A stretch of DNA of 64,000 bases from assembly GCF_030269605.1 (NCBI RefSeq), contig NZ_BSTQ01000001.1, forward strand, positions 62,001 to 126,000, in the 5' to 3' direction. Shown here one piece after another: positions 53,559-61,605 of the stretch. The stretch comes from Lentzea sp. NBRC 105346 (GTDB lineage: Bacteria; Actinomycetota; Actinomycetes; Mycobacteriales; Pseudonocardiaceae). Each line of letters starts with the position of its first letter. Position 1 is the first letter of the stretch. The translations under genes were made by a program, and so were the position numbers. Below the pieces are notes generated by a model. The model saw nothing but the letters and a program-made list of their open reading frames with translations, was not told the DNA's origin and made no database searches.

Positions 53559-54932
53559 ATGACGTCACTGACCTTTCTCGGTGCGACCGGCACCGTCACC
53601 GGCAGCAAATACCTGTTCGACACCGGCAAGTCACAGGTGCTGGTGGATTGCGGGCTGTTCCAAGGGCTCGCGCCGTTGCGCAGGCGCAACTGGAAGCAGC
53701 CACCGCTCGACCTCGACCGGCTCGACGCCGTGGTCCTCACCCACGCCCACCTCGACCACTGCGGTTACCTGCCGGTGCTGGTACGGCACGGGTGGCGTGG
53801 CCCGGTGTTCACCACGGAAGGGACCGCGGATCTGGCCGCGATCGTGCTGGCCGACAGTGCCCACCTGATGATGGAGGAGGCGCGGCAGGCCAACGAGGGC
53901 GGCTGGACCAAACACAAGCCGGCGCTGCCGCTCTACGACGCCGACGACGCCGACCGCGCGATCCGGCTGTTCCGGCCGATCGACTTCTCGATGTCGCGGC
54001 GGGTCGCCGACGGCGTCGACCTGGAGTTCGGCCGGGCGGGCCACATCCTGGGTTCCGCCTGGGCGCACCTGACGTTCGGGTCCCGCGGTGTCGTGGTGAG
54101 CGGCGACCTCGGCCGCCCCGCCCACCGCGTCCTGCTCCCGCCGCAACAACGACCGGCGTGCGACGCGTTGCTGCTCGAGTCCACCTACGGCGACCGTACG
54201 CACGACGACGCGGCCGCCTCGTCGTTGTTCGCCGCGACGATCCGGCGGACCGCGGCTCGCGGGGGCAGCGTGCTGATCCCCGCGTTCGCGGTGGACCGCA
54301 CGGAGGTGGTCCTGGTCGAGCTGGCGCGGCTGGTGCGCGCGGGCGAGATCCCGGACCTGCCGGTGCTCGTCGACAGCCCCATGGCACTCGCGTCCCTGCG
54401 GGTGTACCGGCAGGCGATCGCCAAGAGCTGGCCCGAGATCCGGCCGGAGCTGATGAACGGTGAGGACGCGTTCGATCCCGGCCGGCTCGCCGAGCTGTCC
54501 ACGGCGACACAGTCCATGCGCGCCAACGACCCGCACGAGCCGTCGATCATCATCTCGGCGTCCGGCATGGCCACCGGCGGGCGGGTGCTGCACCACCTGA
54601 AGTCGATGCTGCCCAACCACCGGCACACGATCCTCGTCGTCGGCTACGCCGCGGCCGGGACCCGTGCCCGGCAGCTCGTCGGCGGCGCCCGCGAGATCAA
54701 GATCCACGGCCGGTACGTGCCGGTGAAGGCCGAGGTGCAGGTGCTGGACGCGTTCAGCGCGCACGCGGACGCCGACGAGCTGCTGGCGTGGGCGACCGAT
54801 GGTCCGATGCCCGCCACGACGTACGTGGTGCACGGCGAACCGGAGAGTTCGGCGACGCTGGCCGAGCGGCTGGAGACCGAACACGGCTGGACCGCTGTCA
54901 TTCCCCGCGACGACGAACGGGTGCTGATCTGA
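53559..54932 (+). CDS. Metallo-beta-lactamase / beta-CASP RNase-like protein
   Basis: 457-residue hydrolase. The zinc motif THAHLDHCG (H62, H64, D66, H67) follows a typical N-terminus (MTSLTFLGATGTVTGSKYLF, with VDCGLFQG). The beta-CASP cap and RNA-specificity motif are visible: LLLESTYGDRTH, PSIIISASGMATGGRVLHHLKSMLPN and the C-terminal VLDAFSAHADADELLAW. Homologues include CPSF-like exonucleases. AAGGGG precedes ATG at 53559; GTG at 53550 is possible. A DevR-like box upstream suggests hypoxic control. Confidence 0.88.
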   Translation: MTSLTFLGATGTVTGSKYLFDTGKSQVLVDCGLFQGLAPLRRRNWKQPPLDLDRLDAVVLTHAHLDHCGYLPVLVRHGWRGPVFTTEGTADLAAIVLADSAHLMMEEARQANEGGWTKHKPALPLYDADDADRAIRLFRPIDFSMSRRVADGVDLEFGRAGHILGSAWAHLTFGSRGVVVSGDLGRPAHRVLLPPQQRPACDALLLESTYGDRTHDDAAASSLFAATIRRTAARGGSVLIPAFAVDRTEVVLVELARLVRAGEIPDLPVLVDSPMALASLRVYRQAIAKSWPEIRPELMNGEDAFDPGRLAELSTATQSMRANDPHEPSIIISASGMATGGRVLHHLKSMLPNHRHTILVVGYAAAGTRARQLVGGAREIKIHGRYVPVKAEVQVLDAFSAHADADELLAWATDGPMPATTYVVHGEPESSATLAERLETEHGWTAVIPRDDERVLI

Positions 54933-54946
54933 GGATCCGGCTCGAT

Positions 54947-55402
54947 TTACAGGTCCCCACGCCGGGCGTTGGGAGGGATCACTACGACCGGGCACTCGGC
55001 GTGGCGCAGACAATCCGCGGCGACGCCGCCCATGAACACCTCGGCGAGGGGCCCGTATCCGTGCGTGCCGACGACCAGGATGTCGGCGAACCGGGAGGCG
55101 CGGGACAGCTCGTGCGACGCGTCGCCGACGATGGTCACCTCGGTGACGTCGGGTGCGTCCGGGATCTCGGCACGGACGTCACGGACCAGGTTGTGCAGTT
55201 CGTGCGCCGGGTGCCGTTGGGGCTTCTCGCCGTACGGGTTCAGGCCCATCGCCGTCGAGGGGACGAACGCCGCGTCGCGTTGCCAGGCCAGCATCGCCTC
55301 GACCTCGGCGCCGCTGCGGGCCGCCTCCTTCAGCGCCCAGCGCAGCGCGTCGCGTGACGCGGGGGATCCGTCTACACCTACCAGGATCACGGGTGGCCTC
55401 AT
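54947..55402 (-). CDS. Universal stress protein
   Basis: 151-residue single-domain USP: VILVGVDGSPASRDALRWALKEAARSGAEVEAMLAW at the N-terminus and the ATP loop VVGTHGYGPLAEVFMGGVAADCLRHAECPVVVIP (GxxG-9x-G-x) at the C-terminus. ATG at 55402 follows TTGGAG. It diverges from a CBS-BON gene across a DevR-like box. Confidence 0.92.
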   Translation of the reverse strand: MRPPVILVGVDGSPASRDALRWALKEAARSGAEVEAMLAWQRDAAFVPSTAMGLNPYGEKPQRHPAHELHNLVRDVRAEIPDAPDVTEVTIVGDASHELSRASRFADILVVGTHGYGPLAEVFMGGVAADCLRHAECPVVVIPPNARRGDL

Positions 55403-55455
55403 CGCTCGCTCCAATCGCTCACCACGAGCGTCCAACGCGGGCGATCGGGTTGTCA

Positions 55456-55469
55456 GGGACCAACGTCAC
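55456..55469. promoter_or_regulatory. DevR/DosR-like box between USP and CBS-BON genes
   Basis: GGGAC-CAAC-GTCAC, 11 of 14 positions of the DosR core, midway in the 127-base divergent region (54 and 61 bases from the two starts). Confidence 0.5.
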
Positions 55470-55529
55470 GACGCTTGTGAGCCCATGCGCACTGCTGGAT
55501 GAGCGAGGTGCCGGCGGAGTCTCAACGGC

Positions 55530-56090
55530 ATGAAGGCCGTTGATGTGATGAGCCGGCCGGTCGTCTCGGTCGAACCGAGCACCACCGTCCGCGCTGCGAG
55601 TGCGTTGCTGGGCGACCGCGGGTTCTCCGCACTGCCGGTCACCGATTCCGAGCACCGGCTGGTCGGCATCGTCTCCGGAGCCGACCTGCTCCTGGCGAGC
55701 GTGCGCCCCGAGGACGACCAGACGCCGGTCGCGCAGGTGATGCGGACCGTGGTGATCAGTGCGCCGCTCACCGCGACGCCGGCCGAGCTGGCCGACACGA
55801 TGCTGGCGAATCGGTTGCGGTGCCTGCCGATCGTCGCCGAGGGACAGGAACTGGTCGGTGTGGTGAGCCGCAGCGATCTGCTCCGCGTTCTCACGCCGCA
55901 GGACGACGTCCTCGCCGGCCGCGTCGACCAGGCGCTGCGGGCCTACAGCCGTACGCCGCGCTGGACGGTGCGGGTGAACCACGGAGCGGTGAGCGTCACC
56001 GGGCCGTTCGCCGACGAGGCGGAACGTCACATCGTCGAAGCGCTGGTGCACACCATTCCCGGTGTGCGGAAGACGGAGCTGGTGCCGTAA
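55530..56090 (+). CDS. CBS-pair and BON domain protein
   Basis: 186-residue protein: CBS1 VMSRPVVSVEPSTTVRAASALLGDRGFSALPVTDSEHRLVGIVSGADLL, CBS2 VMRTVVISAPLTATPAELADTMLANRLRCLPIVAEGQELVGVVSRSDLL, then a BON-like end (WTVRVNHGAVSVTGPFADEAERHIVEALVHTIPGVRKTEL). Resembles mycobacterial hypoxic response proteins with an added BON. Placed between two DevR-like boxes. Confidence 0.88.
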   Translation: MKAVDVMSRPVVSVEPSTTVRAASALLGDRGFSALPVTDSEHRLVGIVSGADLLLASVRPEDDQTPVAQVMRTVVISAPLTATPAELADTMLANRLRCLPIVAEGQELVGVVSRSDLLRVLTPQDDVLAGRVDQALRAYSRTPRWTVRVNHGAVSVTGPFADEAERHIVEALVHTIPGVRKTELVP

Positions 56091-56162
56091 AGCGGAGCCG
56101 GGCGACTGGCTCGTCGTCAAAGGACTGCATGCCGGCTGACCGGTGGACCTGGCCTGGTGGGG

Positions 56163-56176
56163 CGGGACGAAGGTCC
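56163..56176. promoter_or_regulatory. DevR/DosR-like box upstream of the USP-CBS-ctpF operon
   Basis: GGGAC-GAAG-GTCCC, a perfect 5-bp inverted repeat matching 12 of 14 positions of the DosR core, 60 bases before the ATG at 56237. A weaker GGGAC-CGCG-GCCAC follows at 56186-56199, 23 bases on. Confidence 0.62.
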
Positions 56177-56236
56177 CACACCGCGCGGGACCGCGGCCAC
56201 TGAACGGTGGCGACCCGCCACGTGAGGCTGAAGTAC

Positions 56237-56332
56237 ATGAGCGACAACGAATCCCGGCCCATCGTGGTCGGTGTGGACGGATCGGCCACCGGACAGCTGG
56301 ACGAGGTCCGCATCAACGAGGAGGAACGATGA
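56237..56332 (+). pseudogene. Truncated universal stress protein leader
   Basis: 31 codons from ATG at 56237: MSDNESRPIVVGVDGSATG, then QLDEVRINEEER and a stop. The first 16 residues are a perfect USP N-terminus, almost the same as the intact USP that starts at the overlapping ATG (56329); the rest of the domain is missing. It looks like a USP gene collapsed by internal deletion whose start and ribosome region are kept. Its last codons contain the GAGGAGG site used by the next gene, so it may now act as a coupling leader. Confidence 0.65.
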
Positions 56333-56784
56333 GCACCAACGGAAATCCCATCGTGGTCGGGATCGACGGCACGCCGGCGTCGGAACGGGCGTTGCGGTGG
56401 GCGCTGGACGAGGCCGTCACGCGGAACTGCCCGCTGCACGTGGTGAACGCGTGGGCCCATGAGCCGCTCACCGAATGGTCCGAAATGGACGAACAGGAGG
56501 CGCGGCGCAAGTCGGAGGCGCTCATGGAGGAGGCGCTGCGCGCGGCGGCCGTCGGGCGCCTGGAGTTCCCGGAGATCGTCCGCCGCAGCATCCGCGGCCC
56601 GGCGGCGGAGGTGCTGGAGAAGGTGTCACAGGACGCGGCCATGCTGGTCGTCGCCTCGCATACCGGGCATCGGCTGCGCAAGATCGTGCTGGGATCGACG
56701 AGCACGCACTGCGTGCGGCACGCGTCGGCTCCCGTCGTGGTCATCCCGGTGAACGACCGGGCGCACGCGGAGGCCGCACGATGA
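56329..56784 (+). CDS. Universal stress protein
   Basis: 151-residue USP: NPIVVGIDGTPASERALRWALDEAVTRNCPLHVVNAWAHEP at the start and VVASHTGHRLRKIVLGSTSTHCVRHASAPVVVIPV for the ATP loop. GAGGAGG lies 6 bases before the ATG. Overlaps by ATGA both the truncated USP before it and the CBS-BON gene after it. Confidence 0.92.
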   Translation: MSTNGNPIVVGIDGTPASERALRWALDEAVTRNCPLHVVNAWAHEPLTEWSEMDEQEARRKSEALMEEALRAAAVGRLEFPEIVRRSIRGPAAEVLEKVSQDAAMLVVASHTGHRLRKIVLGSTSTHCVRHASAPVVVIPVNDRAHAEAAR

Positions 56785-57404
56785 GGACGCGGGACGTGAT
56801 GACGAAGCAGGTCGTGGTCGTGTGGCCGCAGACCGCCGCACGGGACGCGGCGGCGCTGCTGGCCGAGCACGGATTCACCACGCTGCCGGTCGTCGACGAG
56901 CTGGGCATGTTCGTCGGGGTGGTGGGCGAGGCCGAGCTGCTGCGTGACCGCCTGCCGGTCGATCCGCGGTCGCTGGTGCACGGTGTGCCGGAGCATCCCA
57001 GGCCCGTGCCGGCGCCGACGGTGGGCGAGGTGATGGCGAAGCCGGTCGTGCTGGCCACACCGGGGATGGACATCGCCGAGCTCGCCGACCTGATGCTCGA
57101 ACACGACGTGCGCAGCGTGCCAGTGGTCGACGAGGCACGGCTCGCCGGCATCATCACCCGCCGCGACATGCTGCGGGCGATCAGCCGCGACGACGCGACC
57201 ATTGAGGCCGAGATCCGGCACCGGCTGGGTGTCTTCGCCAGGGCGAGCCGATGGACCGTGTCGGTCGCGAACGGATCGGTGTCCATTGTGGACGAGATGG
57301 ACGACCCGGCAGACCGGCACATCGCGGAGGTGCTCGCGCGGGCCGTGGCGGGGGTCGTCGAGGTGCGGTTCCCGGAGGCCTCCCGTGCCGCTGACCACGG
57401 CTGA
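56781..57404 (+). CDS. CBS-pair and BON domain protein
   Basis: 207-residue protein: CBS1 VMTKQVVVVWPQTAARDAAALLAEHGFTTLPVVDELGMFVGVVGEAELL, CBS2 VMAKPVVLATPGMDIAELADLMLEHDVRSVPVVDEARLAGIITRRDML, then BON-like WTVSVANGSVSIVDEMDDPADRHIAEVLARAVAGVVEVRF. Third such protein in the window. Coupled to the USP gene by ATGA and overlaps the ctpF-like gene by 20 bases. Confidence 0.88.
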   Translation: MRTRDVMTKQVVVVWPQTAARDAAALLAEHGFTTLPVVDELGMFVGVVGEAELLRDRLPVDPRSLVHGVPEHPRPVPAPTVGEVMAKPVVLATPGMDIAELADLMLEHDVRSVPVVDEARLAGIITRRDMLRAISRDDATIEAEIRHRLGVFARASRWTVSVANGSVSIVDEMDDPADRHIAEVLARAVAGVVEVRFPEASRAADHG

Positions 57405-59895
57405 CCGCGAGGCGGTCGCCCATCACGGGCTGCCGGTGCACGAGGTGGTGCTGCTGGCGGAGACCGATGCGGACACCGGGCTGTCCACCGCGGTGTGGAA
57501 ACAGCGGCTGGCCGGCCTCGGACCGAACGAGCTACCACCGCGCCGGGGGCCGAACTGGGTGGTTCGGTTACTGGGCCAGTTGCACCACCCGCTGATCTAC
57601 GTGCTGCTGGCCGCCGCCACCGTCACCGCCGCGCTCGGCGAGGTGGTCGACGCCTCCGTGGTGTTCGGTGTCGTCGTGGTCAACGCGATCATCGGGTTCC
57701 TGCAGGAGGTCCGCGCCGAAAGCGCCCTCGACGCGCTCGTCGCCATGGTGCGCACAGAGGTGACAGTGGTGCGCGACGGGGCGGCCGTACGAGTGAGCTC
57801 ATCCGACCTCGTGCCGGGCGACGTCGTGGTGCTGGACGCGGGTGATCAGGTCGGCGCCGACGTGCGGCTCGTGAGCACGCGGGATCTGCGGATCGACGAG
57901 TCCGCGCTGACGGGTGAGTCCGTGCCGGTGGTGAAGGACTCCCTGGTGCTGCCGTCGGACACGGCTCTCGCCGATCGCGTGAACATGGCGTACTCGGGCA
58001 CGCTGGTCACCGCGGGCGGGGGCCGGGGCGTGGTCGTCGCCACGGGTGCGGACACCGAGATCGGCCGCGTGCACCGGCTCGTCGGCGCGACCAAGTCCGT
58101 CGAGACCCCGTTGACCCGCAAGCTCGCGCACTTCAGCAAGGTGCTGACGGTCGTGATCCTCGGGCTCGCGGTGTTCAGCGTCGTCGTGGGGCTGCTGCGC
58201 GGGGAACCGCTGGCGGAGATGGTGACCGCGGCGGTCGCGCTGGCGGTCGGCGCGATCCCGGAAGGCCTGCCCGCGGCGGTCACCGTGACGCTCGCGATCG
58301 GCGTGGCCCGGATGGCGCGCCGCAACGCGATCATCCGCCGGCTGCCCGCCGTCGAGACGCTGGGCAGCACGACCGTCATCTGCACCGACAAGACCGGAAC
58401 CCTGACCGCCAACGCGATGACCGTCCGGGCCGTGGTCGTCGGTGGACAGCGGTTCGACGTCACGGGTATCGGCTATTCGCCGGACGGTCACGTGGACGCC
58501 GCGGCGCGCGAGTGCCTGCTCGCCGGACTGGCGTGCAGTGACGCCCGGATCCTCGAGGACGACGGCCGGTGGTTGCCCGTCGGTGACCCGACCGAAGCGG
58601 CGGTGGTGGTCGCCGCGCGCAAGGCCGGGCTCGACCAGGGCGATGTGCCACAGCGGGTGGACGTGCTGCCGTTCAGCTCGGAACGCCGGTTCATGGCCAC
58701 CAAGCACGCCGACGGCTCGGTGTACGTGAAGGGCGCGGTCGAACGGGTCCTGGGTTTCGCCGGGCTCCCGCACAGTGCGGAAGCGGAGTCGCTGGGCCGG
58801 GAAGGTTTGCGGGTGCTGGCGATCGGCCGGGCTCGCGGTGTGGAGCTGTCCGAGGAAGGGCTGCGCGGACACGTCGAGCTGCTCGGGCTGGTGGCGATGC
58901 GGGATCCGTCGCGGCCGGAGGCGATCGAGGCCGTGCGCGCGTGCCAGGACGCGGGTATCGAGGTGAAGATGATCACCGGTGACCACCCGGCCACCGCGGG
59001 GTCGATCGCGTCGGAGTTCGACATCTCGGACGTGCACGCACGGGTGTCACCGGAGGAGAAGTTGCGGCTGGTACAGGAGATCCAGGCGCGCGGTGAGGTC
59101 GTCGCGATGACCGGTGACGGCGTGAACGACGCGCCGGCGTTGCGCCGTGCGGACATCGGGGTGGCGATGGGGCGCGGCGGCACCGAGGTGGCGAAGCAGG
59201 CCGCCGACATGGTGCTGACCGACGACAACTTCGCGTCGATCCGCGCGGCGGTCGAGGAAGGCCGCGCGGTGTTCGACAACCTGCGCAAGTTCATCATCTG
59301 GACGTTGCCGACGAACATGGCGGAGGGCTTGGTGATCCTCGCCGCGATCGTGCTCGGCGCGGCGCTGCCGATCCTGCCGGTACAGATCCTGTGGATCAAC
59401 ATGACCACCGCGGTCGCACTCGGCCTGACGCTGGCGTTCGAGCCGCGTGAGCCGGACGTGATGCGCCGGCCACCGCTGCCGCCGTCGTTGCCGCTGCTGA
59501 CCCGGAGCCTGGTGGGGCGCATCGGGTTCGTGTCGGCGATCCTGCTCGCGTGCTCGTTCGGGGCGTTCCGCTGGCAGCTGTCGGCGGGGGCGTCGCTGGA
59601 GGTCGCGCGGACGGTCGCGGTCAACGTGTTCGTCGGTGCGCAGATCGCGTATCTGATGAACTGCCGGTCGCTGGAGCGGGTGTGGCCGCGCAACGGGCCG
59701 AACCGGTGGCTGGTCGTGGGTGTTGCGCTGACCGCCGGGCTGCAGCTGCTGCTGACCTACACGCCGTTCATGAACACCTTGTTCCACACGGCGCCGATGC
59801 CGTGGCACACGTGGTGGCCGGTCGTCGTGCTGAGCGCGGTCACGTATGTGTTGGTGGAGCTGGACAAGTGGCGGCAGCGGGTTCAGCGCCGCTGA
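57385..59895 (+). CDS. ctpF: CtpF-like P2-type cation ATPase
   Basis: 836-residue P-type ATPase of the SERCA/PMA-like class. N-terminal cation-ATPase domain (HHGLPVHEVVLLAETDADTGLSTAVWKQRLAGLGPNELP), TGESVPV in the actuator, PEGLPAAVTVTLAIG in M4 (the Ca-pump type PEGL), phosphorylation DKTGTLT, GDPTEAA and hinge [11 protein letters not shown], and a C-terminal six-helix domain. Mycobacterial CtpF is DosR-controlled and acts on Ca2+. GTG at 57385 has GGAGG six bases upstream within the CBS gene. Transcribed as the last gene of the USP-CBS operon. Confidence 0.92.
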   Translation: MPLTTADREAVAHHGLPVHEVVLLAETDADTGLSTAVWKQRLAGLGPNELPPRRGPNWVVRLLGQLHHPLIYVLLAAATVTAALGEVVDASVVFGVVVVNAIIGFLQEVRAESALDALVAMVRTEVTVVRDGAAVRVSSSDLVPGDVVVLDAGDQVGADVRLVSTRDLRIDESALTGESVPVVKDSLVLPSDTALADRVNMAYSGTLVTAGGGRGVVVATGADTEIGRVHRLVGATKSVETPLTRKLAHFSKVLTVVILGLAVFSVVVGLLRGEPLAEMVTAAVALAVGAIPEGLPAAVTVTLAIGVARMARRNAIIRRLPAVETLGSTTVICTDKTGTLTANAMTVRAVVVGGQRFDVTGIGYSPDGHVDAAARECLLAGLACSDARILEDDGRWLPVGDPTEAAVVVAARKAGLDQGDVPQRVDVLPFSSERRFMATKHADGSVYVKGAVERVLGFAGLPHSAEAESLGREGLRVLAIGRARGVELSEEGLRGHVELLGLVAMRDPSRPEAIEAVRACQDAGIEVKMITGDHPATAGSIASEFDISDVHARVSPEEKLRLVQEIQARGEVVAMTGDGVNDAPALRRADIGVAMGRGGTEVAKQAADMVLTDDNFASIRAAVEEGRAVFDNLRKFIIWTLPTNMAEGLVILAAIVLGAALPILPVQILWINMTTAVALGLTLAFEPREPDVMRRPPLPPSLPLLTRSLVGRIGFVSAILLACSFGAFRWQLSAGASLEVARTVAVNVFVGAQIAYLMNCRSLERVWPRNGPNRWLVVGVALTAGLQLLLTYTPFMNTLFHTAPMPWHTWWPVVVLSAVTYVLVELDKWRQRVQRR

Positions 59896-61553
59896 TCGCG
59901 CAGGCAGGCCGGCGGGAGCGCGAACCAGCGCAGCGTCTCGAAGGCCGCCGGCAGGCCGGTCGGCCCGTCGTCGATCGTGTCCGCGCGCTGGACGAGCAGC
60001 CGCTGGGCCGCCTGGAGTTGCTCGGCGAGCACGCTGTCGTCGGTTCGCGGTGCGCGGCGGAAGCCGGCCACGCCCGACGTGATCGACCGCAGGTCCGGGA
60101 GCGGAACCGGGGTGGCGGTGCGGTGGCGCCAGAGGCCGCTGTGCGGGTCGAAGGTGTAGTCCGGCAGCAGCCGGTGGCCGTACCGGGCGATCAGGTGCAC
60201 CGCCTCGACCAGATAGTCGCGCACGGCGTCGGAGACGAAGTAGTTGAAGTTCACGCGCACCCAGCCGGGTTTGATGCCGTCGCAGCCGAGTTCGACCTCA
60301 TGGTCGTAGGCGTGCGAGTGCGCGGCGTCGATGGCGAGCAGCCGGTGCCCGTACGGGCCCGCGCACGAGCAGCCGCCGCGGGCCTGGATGCCGAACAGGT
60401 CGTTGAGCACGGCGACGACGAAGTTGTGGTGCAGGTACCGGTCACCGGTGCGGACGCGGAACGACACGATGGACAGGCGGGCCGAGTGGTGGTTGCCCAG
60501 GATCTCGACGGCCGGGTCGGCCGACCAGCTGGCCAGCGCGTGCTGCCACAGTTGTTCCTCGCGCGCCTGGATCAGGCCGGTGCCGACGGCGTCCTTGATG
60601 GCGAACACCAGACCGGCGCGGATCGACTCGACGATCCCCGGCGTGCCGCCCTCCTCGCGGGCGACGGGATCGGTGAGGTAGCGGTGACCGGACGGGTGGA
60701 CGAACGCCACCGTGCCGCCACCGGGGACGGTGGGGACCTTGTTCCTGACGAGTTCACGCCGGACGACCAGCACGCCGGGCGTCTGGGGACCGCCGACGAA
60801 CTTGTGCGGTGACAGGAAGATCGCGTCCTTGTGGTCGCCGCGGCCCGGCGCGCTCTCCCGCACCCGGATCGGCACGTACGGTGCCGCCGCCGCGTAGTCC
60901 CAGAAGGACAACGCGCCGTGTTCGTGCAGCAACGCGGCGATGCGGTCGGTGTCGGTCAGCACGCCGGTCACGTTGGAGGCGGCGGAGAAACTGCCGATCC
61001 TCAGTGGCCGGTCGGCGTGGCGCCGCAGCTGGTCGCGCAGCTGGGCGAGGTCGATGTGCCCGTCGGCGTCCTCGTCGATGACCACGACGTCCGCGATGGA
61101 CTCGCGCCAGGGCAGCTCGTTGGAATGGTGCTCGTACGGGCCGACGAACACCACGGGGCGTGGCCGCACGGGTGCACCCCGGCGCAGCTCGAGGATGCCG
61201 ACCATCTTGTTCACCGCGGTCGTGGATCCCGAGCCGCAGAAGATCACCAGGTGGTCGTCGGTTCCGCCGACCGAATCGCGGATCAGGTGGCGCGCCTGTT
61301 CGCGCAGCCTCGTGGTGTACAGGCCCGTGCCGGAGCTCTCGGTGTGCGTGTTGGCGTAGCGGGGCAGGACCATCCGCCGGATGAAGTCCTCGACGAAGCC
61401 CAGCGCCCGCCCGGACGCGGTGTAGTCGGCGTAGATGATCCGGCGAGGACCGTAGGGGCCGTCGAGAATCTCGCCTTCGCCGATGATGTTCCGCCGGATG
61501 CGGTCCAGCAGGGCGGCGGCCGACGCGTCGTTCCCGTCCATCAGCGCACTCAT
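59883..61553 (-). CDS. Class V aminotransferase-fold PLP enzyme, extended
   Basis: 556-residue PLP enzyme related to cysteine desulfurases. Signs: IYADYTASGRALGFVEDFI, NTHTESSGTGLYTT, FCGSGSTTAVNKMV, EHHSNELPWRE, WDYAAAAPY and SPHKFVGG with the PLP-binding Lys251. A Cys pair in RGGCSCAGPYGHRLL lies near the C-terminal domain. It is about 150 residues longer than SufS-like proteins, with a unique C-terminal part. No iron-sulfur assembly genes are beside it. ATG at 61553. Three DevR-like boxes in tandem repeats lie upstream. It overlaps ctpF convergently by 13 bases. Confidence 0.87.
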   Translation of the reverse strand: MSALMDGNDASAAALLDRIRRNIIGEGEILDGPYGPRRIIYADYTASGRALGFVEDFIRRMVLPRYANTHTESSGTGLYTTRLREQARHLIRDSVGGTDDHLVIFCGSGSTTAVNKMVGILELRRGAPVRPRPVVFVGPYEHHSNELPWRESIADVVVIDEDADGHIDLAQLRDQLRRHADRPLRIGSFSAASNVTGVLTDTDRIAALLHEHGALSFWDYAAAAPYVPIRVRESAPGRGDHKDAIFLSPHKFVGGPQTPGVLVVRRELVRNKVPTVPGGGTVAFVHPSGHRYLTDPVAREEGGTPGIVESIRAGLVFAIKDAVGTGLIQAREEQLWQHALASWSADPAVEILGNHHSARLSIVSFRVRTGDRYLHHNFVVAVLNDLFGIQARGGCSCAGPYGHRLLAIDAAHSHAYDHEVELGCDGIKPGWVRVNFNYFVSDAVRDYLVEAVHLIARYGHRLLPDYTFDPHSGLWRHRTATPVPLPDLRSITSGVAGFRRAPRTDDSVLAEQLQAAQRLLVQRADTIDDGPTGLPAAFETLRWFALPPACLRDQRR

Positions 61554-61605
61554 CGGCCCGCCTCCTTCCGCGACCGCGCGCGTCCAGCATGGACATTCGC
61601 GCGCG

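Noticed and set aside
56186..56199. Second DevR-like box GGGAC-CGCG-GCCAC
   Set aside because: 8 of 14 positions only; kept as a note beside the strong box, not as a feature.
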